Source of the DNA: Rubellimicrobium aerolatum | GTDB lineage: Bacteria > Pseudomonadota > Alphaproteobacteria > Rhodobacterales > Rhodobacteraceae | DNA length: 64,000 nucleotides | Assembly (NCBI RefSeq): GCF_017872975.1 | Contig: NZ_JAGGJP010000005.1 | Span: forward strand, 62,001-126,000 | Reading direction: 5' to 3' | Shown here: piece after piece, positions 34,121 through 43,677 of the stretch | Layout: each line of letters starts with the position of its first letter | Numbering within the stretch: the stretch's first letter is position 1 | Translations under genes and position numbers: made by a program | Notes under the pieces: generated by a model | The model's input: only the letters and a program-made list of their open reading frames with translations | Told to the model about the DNA's origin: nothing | Database searches by the model: none

Positions 34121-35821
34121 TCAGGCCTTGATGAGGCCCATGCCTTCCAGCTTCAGGATCACCTGATGCGCGCAGGTGTCCACGTCGAGCCCCTCGGTGT
34201 TGACGCGAAGCTCCGGGGCCTCGGGCACGTCGTAGGGGTCCGAGATGCCGGTGAACTCCTTGATCTTGCCTTCGCGGGCGAGCTTGTAGAGCCCCTTCCG
34301 GTCGCGCCGCTCGCATTCCTCCAGCGGGGTCGCCACGTGCACCTCGATGAAGGCGCCGAAGGCTTCGATCATCTCGCGCACCTCGCGGCGGGTCGTCGCG
34401 TAGGGGGCGATCGGCGCGCAGATCGCGATGCCGCCGTTCTTGGTGATCTCGCTCGCGACGTAGCCGATCCGCTTGATGTTGATGTCCCGGTGCTCCTTGG
34501 AGAAGCCCAGCTCCGACGACAGGTGCTTGCGCACCACGTCCCCGTCGAGCAGCGTCACGGGACGCCCCCCCATCTCCATCAGCTTGACCATCAGCGCGTT
34601 GGCGATGGTGCTCTTGCCGCTCCCCGAGAGGCCGGTGAAGAACACCGTGAAGCCCTGCCTGGACCGCGCGGGCGAGGTCTTGCGAAGCTCCGTCACCACC
34701 TGCGGGAAGGAGAACCAGTCGGGGATCTCCAGCCCCTCGCGCAGCCTTCGACGCAGCTCGGTCCCCGAGATGTCGAGCACGGTCGAGCCCGCCGGCACCT
34801 CGTCCACAGGGAAGTACTGCGCCTTCTCCTGGACGTAGACCATCTGCTTGAAATCGACCATCTCGATGCCGACCTCGGCCTGGTGCTCCCGCACCAGCTC
34901 CTGCGCGGCGTAGGGGTCGTAGAAGTCCTTGCCCTGGCTGTTCTTGCCCGGCCCCGCGTGGTCGCGGCCGACGATGAAGTGGGTCAGGCCGTGGTTCCGC
35001 CGGATGATCGCGTGCCACAGCGCCTCGCGCGGGCCGCCCATCCGCATGGCGAGGTTGAGGAGCGACAGGTGCGTGGTGGAGGCCGGATACTGGTCCAGCA
35101 CCGCCTCGTAGCAACGGACGCGGGTGAAGTGGTCCACGTCGCCCGGCTTGGTCATGCCGACGACCGGATGGATCAGCAGGTTCGCCTGCGCCTCGCGCGC
35201 GGCGCGGAAGGTCAGCTCCTGGTGGGCGCGGTGGAGCGGGTTGCGCGTCTGGAACGCGACGATCCGCCGCCAGCCCATCTTGCGGAAGAAGGCCCGCAGC
35301 TCGTTCGGCGTGTCGCGCCGCGCCTTGAAGTCGTAATGGACGGGCGGCGTCAGTCCGGTGATCGGGCCGCCGAGGTAGACCTTGCCCGCCCGGTTGTGCA
35401 GGTAGTTCACCGCCGGATGCGCCACGTCGTCGGCGCCGAAGACCTTCTCGGCCTCGACCGCCTTGTTCGGCACCCACTTGTCCGTCACCGACAGGATGGC
35501 GAGGATCACCCCCTCCTGGTCGCGCAGCGCGATGTCCTGCCCGACCTCGACCTTCTCGGCGAAGGCCTCGGTGACGTCGAGCGTGACCGGCATCGGCCAG
35601 AGCGAGCCGTCCGCCAGCCGCATCGTCTCCACGACCGAGTCGTAGTCCGCCCGGCCCAGGAAGCCCTTGAGCGGGAAGAACCCGCCGTTCATCAAGAGCT
35701 CCAGATCGCAGAGCTGGCGCGGCGTCAGGTCGTGGCTGACGAGGTTGCCCGCCTCCACCTTCAGCTTCTGCGCCGAGTCCGCGGAGACGTAGAGCTCGGG
35801 GATCGGGGCGAGGTTCTGCAT
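34121..35821 (-). CDS. bifunctional sulfate adenylyltransferase/adenylylsulfate kinase
   Basis: A 566-residue fusion. The N-terminal part (about 1-390) is ATP sulfurylase with the QTRNPLHRAH active-site motif and GRDHAGPG; the C-terminal part (about 395-566) is APS kinase with the P-loop GLSGSGKST and the DGDVVRKHLSSELGFSKEHR segment. It makes PAPS from sulfate and two ATP for sulfur assimilation. The start MQNLAPIPELYVS matches relatives; an upstream ATG at 35866 would add 15 residues without a better ribosome-binding site. It is monocistronic. Confidence 0.93.
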   Translation of the reverse strand: MQNLAPIPELYVSADSAQKLKVEAGNLVSHDLTPRQLCDLELLMNGGFFPLKGFLGRADYDSVVETMRLADGSLWPMPVTLDVTEAFAEKVEVGQDIALRDQEGVILAILSVTDKWVPNKAVEAEKVFGADDVAHPAVNYLHNRAGKVYLGGPITGLTPPVHYDFKARRDTPNELRAFFRKMGWRRIVAFQTRNPLHRAHQELTFRAAREAQANLLIHPVVGMTKPGDVDHFTRVRCYEAVLDQYPASTTHLSLLNLAMRMGGPREALWHAIIRRNHGLTHFIVGRDHAGPGKNSQGKDFYDPYAAQELVREHQAEVGIEMVDFKQMVYVQEKAQYFPVDEVPAGSTVLDISGTELRRRLREGLEIPDWFSFPQVVTELRKTSPARSRQGFTVFFTGLSGSGKSTIANALMVKLMEMGGRPVTLLDGDVVRKHLSSELGFSKEHRDINIKRIGYVASEITKNGGIAICAPIAPYATTRREVREMIEAFGAFIEVHVATPLEECERRDRKGLYKLAREGKIKEFTGISDPYDVPEAPELRVNTEGLDVDTCAHQVILKLEGMGLIKA

Positions 35822-35995
35822 CGGCTTCGGGCCTTGATCGGGAACGGGAGCTTTGGAGTCCAGCATCGGCAAGCGGCTTTCGGGAGGGGGACCGGAATGT
35901 GCGGGCCTCCCTAGCGGCGGCCCGCCCGCGCCGCAAGGCGTCAATCCACCCCAAGCCATGCCTTGGCGGAAAGGCCGTCCCTCGGGCGCAGGAGC

Positions 35996-36991
35996 CTAGT
36001 AGTGCGAGAAGGCCGGCGTCGGGTCCTGCGTGGCCGAGACCGTCTCGCCCAGATGCGTCATGGGCTGCGCGGCGAGCCAGCGTTCCGCGTCGAGCGCGGC
36101 CATGCAGCCCATCCCGGCGCTGGTCACGGCCTGCCGGTAGACGTGGTCCGTCAGGTCCCCGGCGGCGAAGACGCCCTCGATGGAGGTGCGGGTCGAGCCC
36201 GGCTCCACCTTCACGTAACCGCCGTTGTGCAGCTCCAACTGCCCCGCGACCAGCTCGGACGCCGGCGCGTGGCCGATGGCGACGAAGAAGCCGGTCGCCG
36301 GCACGTCCTGCGTGACGCCGCTGCGGACGTCGCGCAGGCGGACGCCGGTCACGCCCTGCTCGCCCAGCACCTCCTCGACCTCGTGGTGCCAGATCGTCTC
36401 GATCTTCGGGTGCCGGAACAGCCGGTCCTGCAACACCTTCTCGGCCCGCAGCGTGTCGCGGCGGTGGACCAGCGTCACCTTGCTGGCGAAGTTGGTCAGG
36501 AACAGCGCCTCCTCGACGGCGGTGTTGCCGCCGCCTGCCACCACGATCTCCTGCCCCCGGAAGAAGAAGCCGTCGCAGGTCGCGCAGGCCGAGACGCCGA
36601 AGCCCTTCAGCCGCTCCTCGGAGGGCAGTCCCAGCCACTTGGCCCGCGCGCCGGTGGCGAGGATGATCGCGTCGGCGGTCCAGACCTGCCCGGAGTCGGT
36701 CTCGGCCCGGAAGGGACGCCGGGAAAGGTCCAGCTTCGTCACGAGGTCGGTGACGATCTCCGCCCCCATCTCGCGGGCATGGGCCTCCATCCGCATCATC
36801 AGGTCGGGGCCCTGCACCGTCAGGTCGCCCGGCCAGTTCTCCACCTCCGTGGTGGTGGTGAGCTGGCCGCCCGGCTCCATCCCCTGGATCAGCACGGGCG
36901 CGAGCATCGCGCGCGAGGCGTAGACGGCGGCGGTGTAGCCGGCCGGGCCGGACCCCACGATCAGAAGCCGGACGTGACGCGGATCGGCCAT
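35996..36991 (-). CDS. trxB: thioredoxin reductase
   Basis: A 331-residue FAD/NADPH enzyme. The FAD loop is [15 protein letters not shown], the redox pair is CATC (Cys 136/Cys 139), the NADPH loop is [12 protein letters not shown] and the end is [21 protein letters not shown]. It keeps thioredoxin reduced. A divergent Lrp-type gene starts 157 bp away; the same trxB/lrp pairing is common in Rhodobacterales. Confidence 0.97.
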   Translation of the reverse strand: MADPRHVRLLIVGSGPAGYTAAVYASRAMLAPVLIQGMEPGGQLTTTTEVENWPGDLTVQGPDLMMRMEAHAREMGAEIVTDLVTKLDLSRRPFRAETDSGQVWTADAIILATGARAKWLGLPSEERLKGFGVSACATCDGFFFRGQEIVVAGGGNTAVEEALFLTNFASKVTLVHRRDTLRAEKVLQDRLFRHPKIETIWHHEVEEVLGEQGVTGVRLRDVRSGVTQDVPATGFFVAIGHAPASELVAGQLELHNGGYVKVEPGSTRTSIEGVFAAGDLTDHVYRQAVTSAGMGCMAALDAERWLAAQPMTHLGETVSATQDPTPAFSHY

Positions 36992-37148
36992 GAGTCATCT
37001 CCATCGGAAGGCGCGAGGTCGGCATATAGCGATCCGGCGCGCGTTGCGGAACCCTCCCGCCCGACATGGCCGCCAACCGGAGGCCGCGAAACATAATTGC
37101 GCGGGAGCGGGCGGAGGGATAGGGTCCGCCCGTTTCCACGGAGGACCC

Positions 37149-37625
37149 ATGCCCGGCCAGCGGCTCGACCACATCGACCGTCGCATCCTGGACCTGCTCC
37201 AGGCGCAGGGCCGCATGACCAACGTGGAACTGGCCGCCCGCGTCGGCATCTCGCCCCCGCCCTGCCTGCGCCGCGTCCGCGCGCTGGAGGAAGCGGGGTT
37301 CATCCGGGGCTACCACGCCGACCTCGACCCGCAGAAGCTGGGCTTCGAGGTCAAGGTCTTCGCCTCGGTCCGCCTGCGGAGCCAGGCCGAGGCCGACCTC
37401 CAGGCCTTCGAGGACCTCGCGCGGGGCCTTCCTTACGTGCGCGAATGCCACATGCTGAACGGCGAGGTGGACTTCATCCTGAAATGCGTGGCGCCCGACC
37501 TGCGGACGTTCCAGCGCTTCCTGACCGAGACGCTGACGCCCGCGCCGAACGTGGCCTCGGTCAAGACCAGCCTCGTGATCCGCAGCGGCAAGGAGGAGCC
37601 GGGCGTCCCCGTCGATCCGGCCTAG
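37149..37625 (+). CDS. Lrp/AsnC family transcriptional regulator
   Basis: A 158-residue protein. The helix-turn-helix covers residues 5-60 (LDHIDRRILDLLQAQGRMTN, VGISPPPCLRRVRALEEAGF) and the RAM effector-binding domain covers about 70-150. A GGAGGA site precedes the start at 37149. Effector unknown; as a neighbour-regulator it may act on trxB. Its TAG stop and that of convergent pgeF share the four bases CTAG. Confidence 0.93.
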   Translation: MPGQRLDHIDRRILDLLQAQGRMTNVELAARVGISPPPCLRRVRALEEAGFIRGYHADLDPQKLGFEVKVFASVRLRSQAEADLQAFEDLARGLPYVRECHMLNGEVDFILKCVAPDLRTFQRFLTETLTPAPNVASVKTSLVIRSGKEEPGVPVDPA

Positions 37626-38377
37626 AGGCGGATGGCGGCGATCAGCCGGCCATAGTCGGCCTCGCGCGCGTGGACGGACCGGCGATAGCTGAAGAAGCGG
37701 TCGGGCGTCAGGTAGGTGCAATGCCGCGTCCATTCGGCCTCGCCCACGCCGGCCTGCCGCAGCCGCTGGAGCCCGTAGCCGGGGAGGTCGAAGAGCAGCC
37801 GGTCGCCGTGGCCGTTGGCGAAGTAGCGGGCGGCGCGGGGGTCCTCGGCCAGCACGGTGTCCATGAACTCGGGGCCGACCTCGTAGGCGCGCTGGCTGAT
37901 CGTGGGGCCTATGACGGCGTGGATGCGGGACGCCTTCGCGCCCAAGCCCTCCATGGCGGCGACCGTCGCTTCCAGGATGCCGCCGAGCGTCCCCTTCCAG
38001 CCCGCGTGGGCCGCGCCGATCACGCCCGCCTCGGAGTCCGCGAACAGGACCGGCTGGCAGTCCGCCGTCAGCACCGACAGGGCGAGGCCGGGCACCCGCG
38101 TCACCATCGCGTCGGCGCGCGGCTTGCCGGTCAGCGGCCCGTCCACCACGACGACATCCGCCGAATGGACCTGATGGACGCCCAGCAGCGCCTCGGGCTC
38201 GACGCCCATGGCCTCGGCCACGCGGCGGCGGTTGATCGTCACCGCCTCGGCCTGATCGGTGGAGCCGTTGCCGCAGTTGAGCCCGGCGAAGACCCCGGAG
38301 GACGCCCCGCCCGCGCGGCCGAAGAAGGCGTGGCGGAGGGGGTCGAGCAGCGGCGAGGTGATGAGGTCGAGGGTCAA
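37622..38377 (-). CDS. pgeF: PgeF/YfiH multicopper oxidase-like protein (purine nucleoside phosphorylase type)
   Basis: A 251-residue protein of the YfiH family. The metal ligands are visible in LGVHQVHSADVVVV, VLTADCQPVLFAD and GAAHAGWKGTLGG. Family members correct or edit muropeptide precursors (PgeF) and show purine nucleoside phosphorylase or adenosine deaminase activity. The start codon is TTG at 38377, directly after the midA TGA, so it depends on coupling. It closes the lgt-midA-pgeF unit. Confidence 0.9.
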   Translation of the reverse strand: MTLDLITSPLLDPLRHAFFGRAGGASSGVFAGLNCGNGSTDQAEAVTINRRRVAEAMGVEPEALLGVHQVHSADVVVVDGPLTGKPRADAMVTRVPGLALSVLTADCQPVLFADSEAGVIGAAHAGWKGTLGGILEATVAAMEGLGAKASRIHAVIGPTISQRAYEVGPEFMDTVLAEDPRAARYFANGHGDRLLFDLPGYGLQRLRQAGVGEAEWTRHCTYLTPDRFFSYRRSVHAREADYGRLIAAIRL

Positions 38378-39433
38378 TCAGGCAAATCCGGGTGGCGGCG
38401 GGACGGACGGCGGGTGCAGGGCCACCGCCTTGAACAGCGTCCCCATTTCCGAAGGGAGGGTCAAGCGCCGCAGCGCAGCAAGATGCGAGTCGAGGCGGTC
38501 CCCTGCCAGCCCGCGCGCCAGCCTCTCGGCGCGTGGGCCGATGCCCAGCCGTTCCAGCAATTCGCCTTGCGCAACCATCGCTGTCGTCCGGGCGGGGGCG
38601 GCGGCCTGGGCCACGGCTTCGAAGTCCACGTGCGCCGTGAGGTCGGCCTCGCCGGGGGCCTCCAGCGGATCGGCGTAGGCGTGGCGGGCGACGGCCTGGA
38701 AGGTGTCGCCCGTGAGGTGCCAGCCGCCGTAATCGACAAAGACCGCCGCGCCGGCATGGGCCGCGATGCGCCGTCCGATCTCGGCGACGATGCCGGGGAG
38801 AGCGGGGCAAAGCTCCACCACGTCGCCCTCCGCCGTGTCGGCATGGCGATGTGCCAGCGCCGGAACAGGCCCGAGATGCCGGAGCCCCCAAGCCAACCGT
38901 CCGTCGCGCAGGCCGATCACCCGCTCGGACCAGCCGTCGCCCGCGCGGACGAACTGCCGGATGGGCAGCGCGTCCAGGAACTCGTTGGCGAGAAGGAACA
39001 GCGGGCCTTCGGGAAGGTCGGCCACGGTGTCGTGCAATTGCGCGCCCTGCACCCGCTTGGCTTGTTCGGCCCGGAGCGTGGGCGAGGCCTCGACCAGATG
39101 CACCGTCAGCGCGTCATGGAACCCCGGCACCCCTCGGGTCGCCCGGAGCGCGTCCGCCATCAGCGTCCCGCGTCCCGGCCCAAGTTCGGCCAGCACCACG
39201 CCACGCGGCGCTCCCTGATCGAGCCAGCTCTGCGCGAGGCAGAGGCCCAGGCATTCGCCGAACATCTGGCTGATCTCGGGCGCGGTGGTGAAGTCGCCGG
39301 CCGCGCCCAGCGGGTCGCGGGTCGCGTAGTAGCCGTGAACCGGGTGCAGCAGGCATTCGGCCATGTAGTCGGCCAGCGTCAGCGGCCCGGTGGCGGCGAT
39401 GCGCTCGGCCAGGAGGCGCGCGAGCGGGGTCAT
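38378..39433 (-). CDS. MidA/NDUFAF7-like SAM-dependent methyltransferase
   Basis: A 351-residue class I methyltransferase of the DUF185 family: [20 protein letters not shown] at the N-terminus, the SAM loop [14 protein letters not shown], and [16 protein letters not shown]. In mitochondria the homologue NDUFAF7 methylates an Arg of complex I subunit NDUFS2 during assembly; the bacterial target may be NuoD/C, but this is by analogy. It overlaps lgt by 4 bp (ATGA) and is followed by pgeF without a gap, an arrangement typical of the order. Confidence 0.92.
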   Translation of the reverse strand: MTPLARLLAERIAATGPLTLADYMAECLLHPVHGYYATRDPLGAAGDFTTAPEISQMFGECLGLCLAQSWLDQGAPRGVVLAELGPGRGTLMADALRATRGVPGFHDALTVHLVEASPTLRAEQAKRVQGAQLHDTVADLPEGPLFLLANEFLDALPIRQFVRAGDGWSERVIGLRDGRLAWGLRHLGPVPALAHRHADTAEGDVVELCPALPGIVAEIGRRIAAHAGAAVFVDYGGWHLTGDTFQAVARHAYADPLEAPGEADLTAHVDFEAVAQAAAPARTTAMVAQGELLERLGIGPRAERLARGLAGDRLDSHLAALRRLTLPSEMGTLFKAVALHPPSVPPPPGFA

Positions 39434-40326
39434 GCCGGGACTGTCCTCCGCCGCCGCGCCCAGAGGACCAGCAGAACCCCCGCGAGGAGCAGCGGCAGCG
39501 TCAGGACCTGTCCCATCGTCAGGCCCCAGCCGCTCCAGTGCAGCGCAAGGCCCAGAGGGTTGCCGGGGCCGACGAACTGCGCGTCGGGCTGGCGCACGAA
39601 CTCCACGAGGAAGCGCGCGACGCCGTAGCCGGCGAGGAAGGTGCCCGTCAGGAGCCAGGGCCGCCGCAGCGCCCCCCGGCGGAAGGCCATGACGATCAGC
39701 AGCGCCCCGAGGAGCAGGCCCTCCAGCGCCGCCTCGTAGAGCTGCGAGGGATGGCGGGCGCAGAGGCCCTCGACCAAGCCGGGGCAGTCCTGCGCCGCCT
39801 CGCCGGGGAAGATCACGCCCCAGGGGAGCAAGGTCGGCCGTCCCCAGAGCTCGGCGTTGACGAAGTTGGCGAGGCGGCCGAGGAGGATCGCCGGCGGCGA
39901 GGCCAGGGCGATGGCGTCGGCGACGCCGCCGAGCGGCAGACGGTGGCGCGCGCAGAAGATCAGGATCGCCAGCAGCACCCCCAGGAAGCCGCCGTGGAAC
40001 GACATCCCACCTTGCCAGATCATCGGGATCTCCCACGGGGCGCGCAGGAAGTGGCCGGGCTGGTAGAAGACGACGTAGCCCAGACGCCCGCCGGCGATGA
40101 TGCCCAGGATGATCCAGGTCAGCAGCGATTCGAGCTGCGCGGGCGTCATCGGCGCGGCGCCTCCGGCCCAGAGGCGCGGACGCCTCAGCGCCGCCACCGC
40201 CAGCCGCCAGCCGAGCAGGATGCCGGCGATGTAGGCCAGCGCATACCAGCGCACCGCCAAGTGCCAGCCGAGGACCGTGAACGAGAAGGCCTCGGGCGAG
40301 ATGTCGGGGAAGGGGATGCCGGTCAT
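39430..40326 (-). CDS. lgt: prolipoprotein diacylglyceryl transferase
   Basis: A 298-residue membrane enzyme with seven helices. The Lgt signature is visible as [16 protein letters not shown]; other typical segments are [14 protein letters not shown] and [13 protein letters not shown]. It transfers diacylglycerol from phosphatidylglycerol to the lipobox Cys of lipoproteins, which include the M48 protease encoded in this window. First gene of the lgt-midA-pgeF unit, divergent from ubiK. Confidence 0.96.
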   Translation of the reverse strand: MTGIPFPDISPEAFSFTVLGWHLAVRWYALAYIAGILLGWRLAVAALRRPRLWAGGAAPMTPAQLESLLTWIILGIIAGGRLGYVVFYQPGHFLRAPWEIPMIWQGGMSFHGGFLGVLLAILIFCARHRLPLGGVADAIALASPPAILLGRLANFVNAELWGRPTLLPWGVIFPGEAAQDCPGLVEGLCARHPSQLYEAALEGLLLGALLIVMAFRRGALRRPWLLTGTFLAGYGVARFLVEFVRQPDAQFVGPGNPLGLALHWSGWGLTMGQVLTLPLLLAGVLLVLWARRRRTVPA

Positions 40327-40418
40327 GGGCCTTTCCTGCGGACCCCCGCGCGGGGTGTCAACCTTGCGGGCCCAGCCGCTTCCCCCCATATCGGGGGCAG
40401 CAGTCCCCGGAGGGCCCG

Positions 40419-40718
40419 ATGCAGACCAAGAACAAGTTCCTCGACGACATCTCGCAGCTCGTGACCAATGCCATGGGCGTCGCGCAGGGGGCGCGGGACG
40501 AGGCGCAGACCGCCCTGCGGTCGATGGTGGACCGCCTGCTCGCCGACCGCGACCTCGTCACGCGCGAGGAGTTCGAGGCCGTGCGCGCCATGGCCCAGGC
40601 GGCGCGGGAGGAGAACGACGCCCTCTCGGCCCGGATCGCGGCGCTGGAGGCCAAGGCGCAAGGCGCGCAGCAGGAGGTGGACGCCCGGCCCGAATGGCCC
40701 GGTTCCCCGGGCGCCTGA
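40419..40718 (+). CDS. ubiK: UbiK family (BMFP) ubiquinone synthesis accessory factor
   Basis: A 99-residue protein. The amphipathic start [20 protein letters not shown] and the coiled coil ([27 protein letters not shown]-type end) match the YqiC/UbiK family, which forms trimers with membrane-fusing activity and assists ubiquinone synthesis. A GGAGGG site is 6 bp upstream of the ATG. In alphaproteobacteria it lies next to lgt, as here. Confidence 0.92.
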   Translation: MQTKNKFLDDISQLVTNAMGVAQGARDEAQTALRSMVDRLLADRDLVTREEFEAVRAMAQAAREENDALSARIAALEAKAQGAQQEVDARPEWPGSPGA

Positions 40719-40903
40719 TTTCCTGGCGGGGCGTGTCGCGCGCACCAGACCAAAGGATTGTCCCCAAGAATCCGCTTTACAGGCTCGGCCGTTGTCCCAC
40801 CATATCTCGTAGGGCTCGGAGGCAAGCCCACCGAACCCTGGAGCAGGCAACGCGCTCCGGACGCATCCCGCTCCGGAGCGACCTACGGAAAGGGCGCCGA
40901 GCT

Positions 40904-41407
40904 ATGACCAATTCCGAGACCTATCTCGACGAGGGCGAGATCCACCCGATCGACGTGGTGGAGACGATCGCCGCTCATTACGAGTGGGATTTCGACCGCG
41001 TGGCCGAGAACCAGATCGCCATGACGCTCGAAGGCCAGTGGCGCTCCTACGCCCTGACCCTGGCCTGGTCCCCCTCGGACGAGACGCTGCGCCTGCTGTG
41101 CACCTACGAGCTCGACCCGCCCGAGGATCGGCTTCCCGCGCTGTTCGACCTGCTCAACCGGATGAACGACCTGTGCTGGGCCGGGGCCTTCACCTGGTGG
41201 GCCGAGGAGAAGGTGATGGTCTTCCGTTACGGGCTGGTTCTGGCGGGCGACCAGATCGCCTCGCCCGAGCAGATCGACACCATGATCCACGCCGCGCTGA
41301 TGAGCGCCGAGCGGTTCTACCCGGCGGTGCAGATCGCGCTGTGGGGCGGCCGTGCGCCCAAGGACGCGATGGAGATCGCCATCGCCGAGGCCTACGGGCG
41401 GGCCTGA
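40904..41407 (+). CDS. YbjN domain protein
   Basis: A 167-residue cytoplasmic protein. HPIDVVETIAAHYEWDFDRV at the N-terminus, LRLLCTYELDPPEDRLPALF in the middle and VMVFRYGLVLAGD are typical of the YbjN-type (sensory transduction regulator) family of alphaproteobacteria, whose fold resembles the type III secretion chaperones. The molecular role is not known. It is followed by a good terminator. The 185-bp gap in front contains possible promoter words (TTTACA...CCATAT) too weak to call. Confidence 0.88.
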   Translation: MTNSETYLDEGEIHPIDVVETIAAHYEWDFDRVAENQIAMTLEGQWRSYALTLAWSPSDETLRLLCTYELDPPEDRLPALFDLLNRMNDLCWAGAFTWWAEEKVMVFRYGLVLAGDQIASPEQIDTMIHAALMSAERFYPAVQIALWGGRAPKDAMEIAIAEAYGRA

Positions 41408-41426
41408 TCCCTGTCGGATGACCACG

Positions 41427-41450
41427 ACGGCCGGGCCAGCGCCCGGCCGT
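41427..41450 (+). terminator. intrinsic terminator of the ybjN-like gene
   Basis: A perfect 10-bp stem ACGGCCGGGC/GCCCGGCCGT with a CAGC loop is followed by TTTCGC, 20 bp after the stop. Confidence 0.78.
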
Positions 41451-41525
41451 TTCGCATCGGGCCGCCCGGCTTGAAGCCTCGCCGTCCGGTGCCTACGGTC
41501 GCCCGGAGCGAAGCGGGAGAACGGC

Positions 41526-42332
41526 ATGGCCTTGGACGAGGTGGCGGCGCGGGGGCTCGTGCTCCTGGGCTGCGGCAAGATGGGATCGGCGCTGCTGAGG
41601 GGCTGGCTGTCCGGGGGGCTGCCGCCCTCGGCGGTCCACGTGGTCGAGCCGCGCCCCTCGGACTGGCTGCGGGGAACGGGCGTCGCGCTGAACGCTCCGT
41701 TGCCCAAGGCGCCCGCCGTCGCGCTGGTCGCCGTCAAGCCGCAGATGATGGGCGAGGCGCTGCCCGCTATGGCGGCGCTCGGGGGCGGGCGGACGCTGGT
41801 CCTGTCCATCGCCGCCGGCACGCCGCTGGCGGCCTTCGAGGCGGCGTTCGGGGCCGGGACGCCGGTCGTGCGCGCCATGCCCAACACGCCGGCCGCCATC
41901 GGGCGGGGCATCACCGCGATCATCGGCAACGCGGCGGCGACCGGGGCGCATCTGGCCTTGGCCGAATCGCTGCTTTCGGCGGTGGGCGAGGTGGTGCGGT
42001 TGGAGGCGGAGGGTCAGATGGACGCGGTGACGGCGGTCTCGGGCTCCGGGCCGGCCTACGTGTTCCACCTGATCGAGACGCTGGCCGCCGCCGGGGAGGC
42101 GGAGGGGTTGGCGCCGGAGTTGGCGCTGCGGCTGGCGCGGGCGACGGTGGCCGGGGCCGGGGCGCTGGCGCAGGAGACCGGGACGGACCCGGCGCAGTTG
42201 CGGCGCGACGTGACCTCTCCGAACGGGACCACGCAGGCGGGGCTGGAGGTCCTGATGGGCGGGCTGCCGGACCTGATCGCCCGCACGGTGCGGGCGGCGG
42301 CGGCGCGGAGCGAGGAGCTGGGGCGGGCATGA
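41526..42332 (+). CDS. proC: pyrroline-5-carboxylate reductase
   Basis: A 268-residue Rossmann enzyme: LLGCGKMGSALLRGWL at the N-terminus, VRAMPNTPAAIGRG in the middle and SGSGPAYVFHLIE in the dimer domain. It performs the last step of proline synthesis with NAD(P)H. The ATG of csaA lies inside its stop (ATGA). The three genes from here to 43617 use notably G-rich codons. Confidence 0.96.
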   Translation: MALDEVAARGLVLLGCGKMGSALLRGWLSGGLPPSAVHVVEPRPSDWLRGTGVALNAPLPKAPAVALVAVKPQMMGEALPAMAALGGGRTLVLSIAAGTPLAAFEAAFGAGTPVVRAMPNTPAAIGRGITAIIGNAAATGAHLALAESLLSAVGEVVRLEAEGQMDAVTAVSGSGPAYVFHLIETLAAAGEAEGLAPELALRLARATVAGAGALAQETGTDPAQLRRDVTSPNGTTQAGLEVLMGGLPDLIARTVRAAAARSEELGRA

Positions 42333-42670
42333 GCGACGAGATCACGTTCGACGACTTCCTGAAGGTGGATGTCCGGGTCGGCCGGATCGTCCGGGCCGAG
42401 CCCTACCCGGAGGCGCGAAAGCCCGCCTACAAGCTCTGGATCGATTTTGGCCCCGAGATCGGGGAGAAGCGGTCCTCGGCGCAGATCACCGTGCATTACG
42501 CGCCCGAGGCGCTGGTGGGGCAGCAGGTCATGGCCGTGGTCAACTTCCCGCCGCGCCGGATCGGCAAGTTCGACTCCGAGGTGCTGGTCCTGGGGGTGCC
42601 GGATGCGGACGGGGCGGTGGTGCTGGTGCAGCCGGGGCTGGACGTGCCGTTGGGCGGGAGGCTGCATTGA
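42329..42670 (+). CDS. csaA: CsaA-like tRNA-binding protein
   Basis: A 113-residue OB-fold protein with the CsaA/Trbp111 pattern: FDDFLKVDVRVGRIVRAEPY, YKLWIDFGPEIGEKRSSAQI, and the tail VLVLGVPDADGAVVLVQPG. CsaA binds tRNA and is proposed to help protein export or act as a chaperone. It overlaps proC by 4 bp and the next gene by 4 bp (TTGA). Confidence 0.94.
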   Translation: MSDEITFDDFLKVDVRVGRIVRAEPYPEARKPAYKLWIDFGPEIGEKRSSAQITVHYAPEALVGQQVMAVVNFPPRRIGKFDSEVLVLGVPDADGAVVLVQPGLDVPLGGRLH

Positions 42671-43617
42671 GGCTTCTTGTGACCCGGCGGCTGCCGGAGG
42701 CGAACATGGTCGCAGCGAGGGAGCGGTTCGACGCGACCTTCGCCGACAACGACCATGGGTTGTCGCCCGAGGAGGCGGCGCGGGCGCTGCGGGAGTTCGA
42801 CGCGATCCTGCCGACGCTGGGGGACCGCTTCACGGCGGAGGCCTTCGCGGGCGGGGCGGTGCGGTGCCGTATCCTCGCGAACTTCGGCGTGGGGGTGAAC
42901 CATATCGACGTGGCGGCGGCGAAGGCGGCGGGGGTCGTGGTGACGAACACGCCGGGCGCGGTGACGGACGCGACGGCCGACATCGCGATGATGCTGATCC
43001 TGATGACCTGCCGCCGGGCCGGGGAGGGGGAGCGGCTGCTGCGGCGCGGGGACTGGACCGGGTGGGAGCCGACGCAGATGCTCGGGACCCATGTGACCGG
43101 GCTGACGGTCGGGATCGTCGGCATGGGGCGGATCGGGCAGGCCATCGCGCGGCGGTGCCATTTCGGGTTCGGGATGCCGGTGGTGTTCCACAATCGGTCG
43201 GAGAAGGTGGTGGACGTGCCGGCGCGGCAGGTGGAGTTGGCCGGGCTGCTGCGCGAGGCGGATGTGGTCGTGCTGGCGGTGCCGGGCGGGGCGGACACGC
43301 GGGGGCTGATCGGGGCGGCGGAGCTGGCGGCGATGAAGCGCTCGGCGGTGCTGGTCAACATCGCGCGGGGGGACGTGGTGGACGAAGGGGCGCTGGTGGA
43401 CGCGCTGGAGGCGGGGCGGATCGCCGGGGCGGGGCTCGATGTCTATGCGCGGGAGCCGGAGGTGCCGGAGCGGCTGCGCCGCTTGGAGAACGCCGTGCTG
43501 CTGCCGCATCTGGGGACGGCGACGCTGACCGTGCGCGAGGCGATGGGGCGGATGGCGCTGGGGAACCTTCTGGCCTTTGCCGAGGGGCGCGAGCCGCCGA
43601 ACGTGGTCCAGGGCTGA
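42667..43617 (+). CDS. D-isomer-specific 2-hydroxyacid dehydrogenase (glyoxylate/hydroxypyruvate reductase type)
   Basis: A 316-residue NAD(P)-dependent dehydrogenase. NTPGAVTDATADIAMML, the loop VGIVGMGRIGQAIARR, the substrate Arg in VNIARGDVVDEGAL, Glu in YAREPEVPE and catalytic His in LPHLGTATLTVRE follow the D-glycerate dehydrogenase type. It probably reduces glyoxylate or hydroxypyruvate. The start is TTG overlapping the csaA stop (TTGA), so translation is coupled. Confidence 0.92.
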   Translation: MRLLVTRRLPEANMVAARERFDATFADNDHGLSPEEAARALREFDAILPTLGDRFTAEAFAGGAVRCRILANFGVGVNHIDVAAAKAAGVVVTNTPGAVTDATADIAMMLILMTCRRAGEGERLLRRGDWTGWEPTQMLGTHVTGLTVGIVGMGRIGQAIARRCHFGFGMPVVFHNRSEKVVDVPARQVELAGLLREADVVVLAVPGGADTRGLIGAAELAAMKRSAVLVNIARGDVVDEGALVDALEAGRIAGAGLDVYAREPEVPERLRRLENAVLLPHLGTATLTVREAMGRMALGNLLAFAEGREPPNVVQG

Positions 43618-43621
43618 TACC

Positions 43622-43675
43622 TCCGGGGGCTTCGCGCCCCCGGACCCCCGCGGGATACTTGGAACCGAAGGAAGG
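43622..43675 (+). repeat. terminator hairpin plus dispersed repeat (variant GGATACTTGGAACCGAAGG)
   Basis: A perfect 9-bp stem (TCCGGGGGC/GCCCCCGGA, 43622-43644) ends the proC unit. It is followed by CGCGGGATACTTGGAACCGA and AGGAAGG. This is the same order as at 11873-11928 and 51225-51281, and the same as the minus-strand order at 18289-18241. Confidence 0.72.
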
Positions 43676-43677
43676 GG

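Noticed and set aside
34044-38891. A 1615-codon frame antisense or out of frame across sat/cysC, trxB, lrp and pgeF
   Set aside because: It crosses five recognised genes on both strands and shows only frame-shifted echoes of them.
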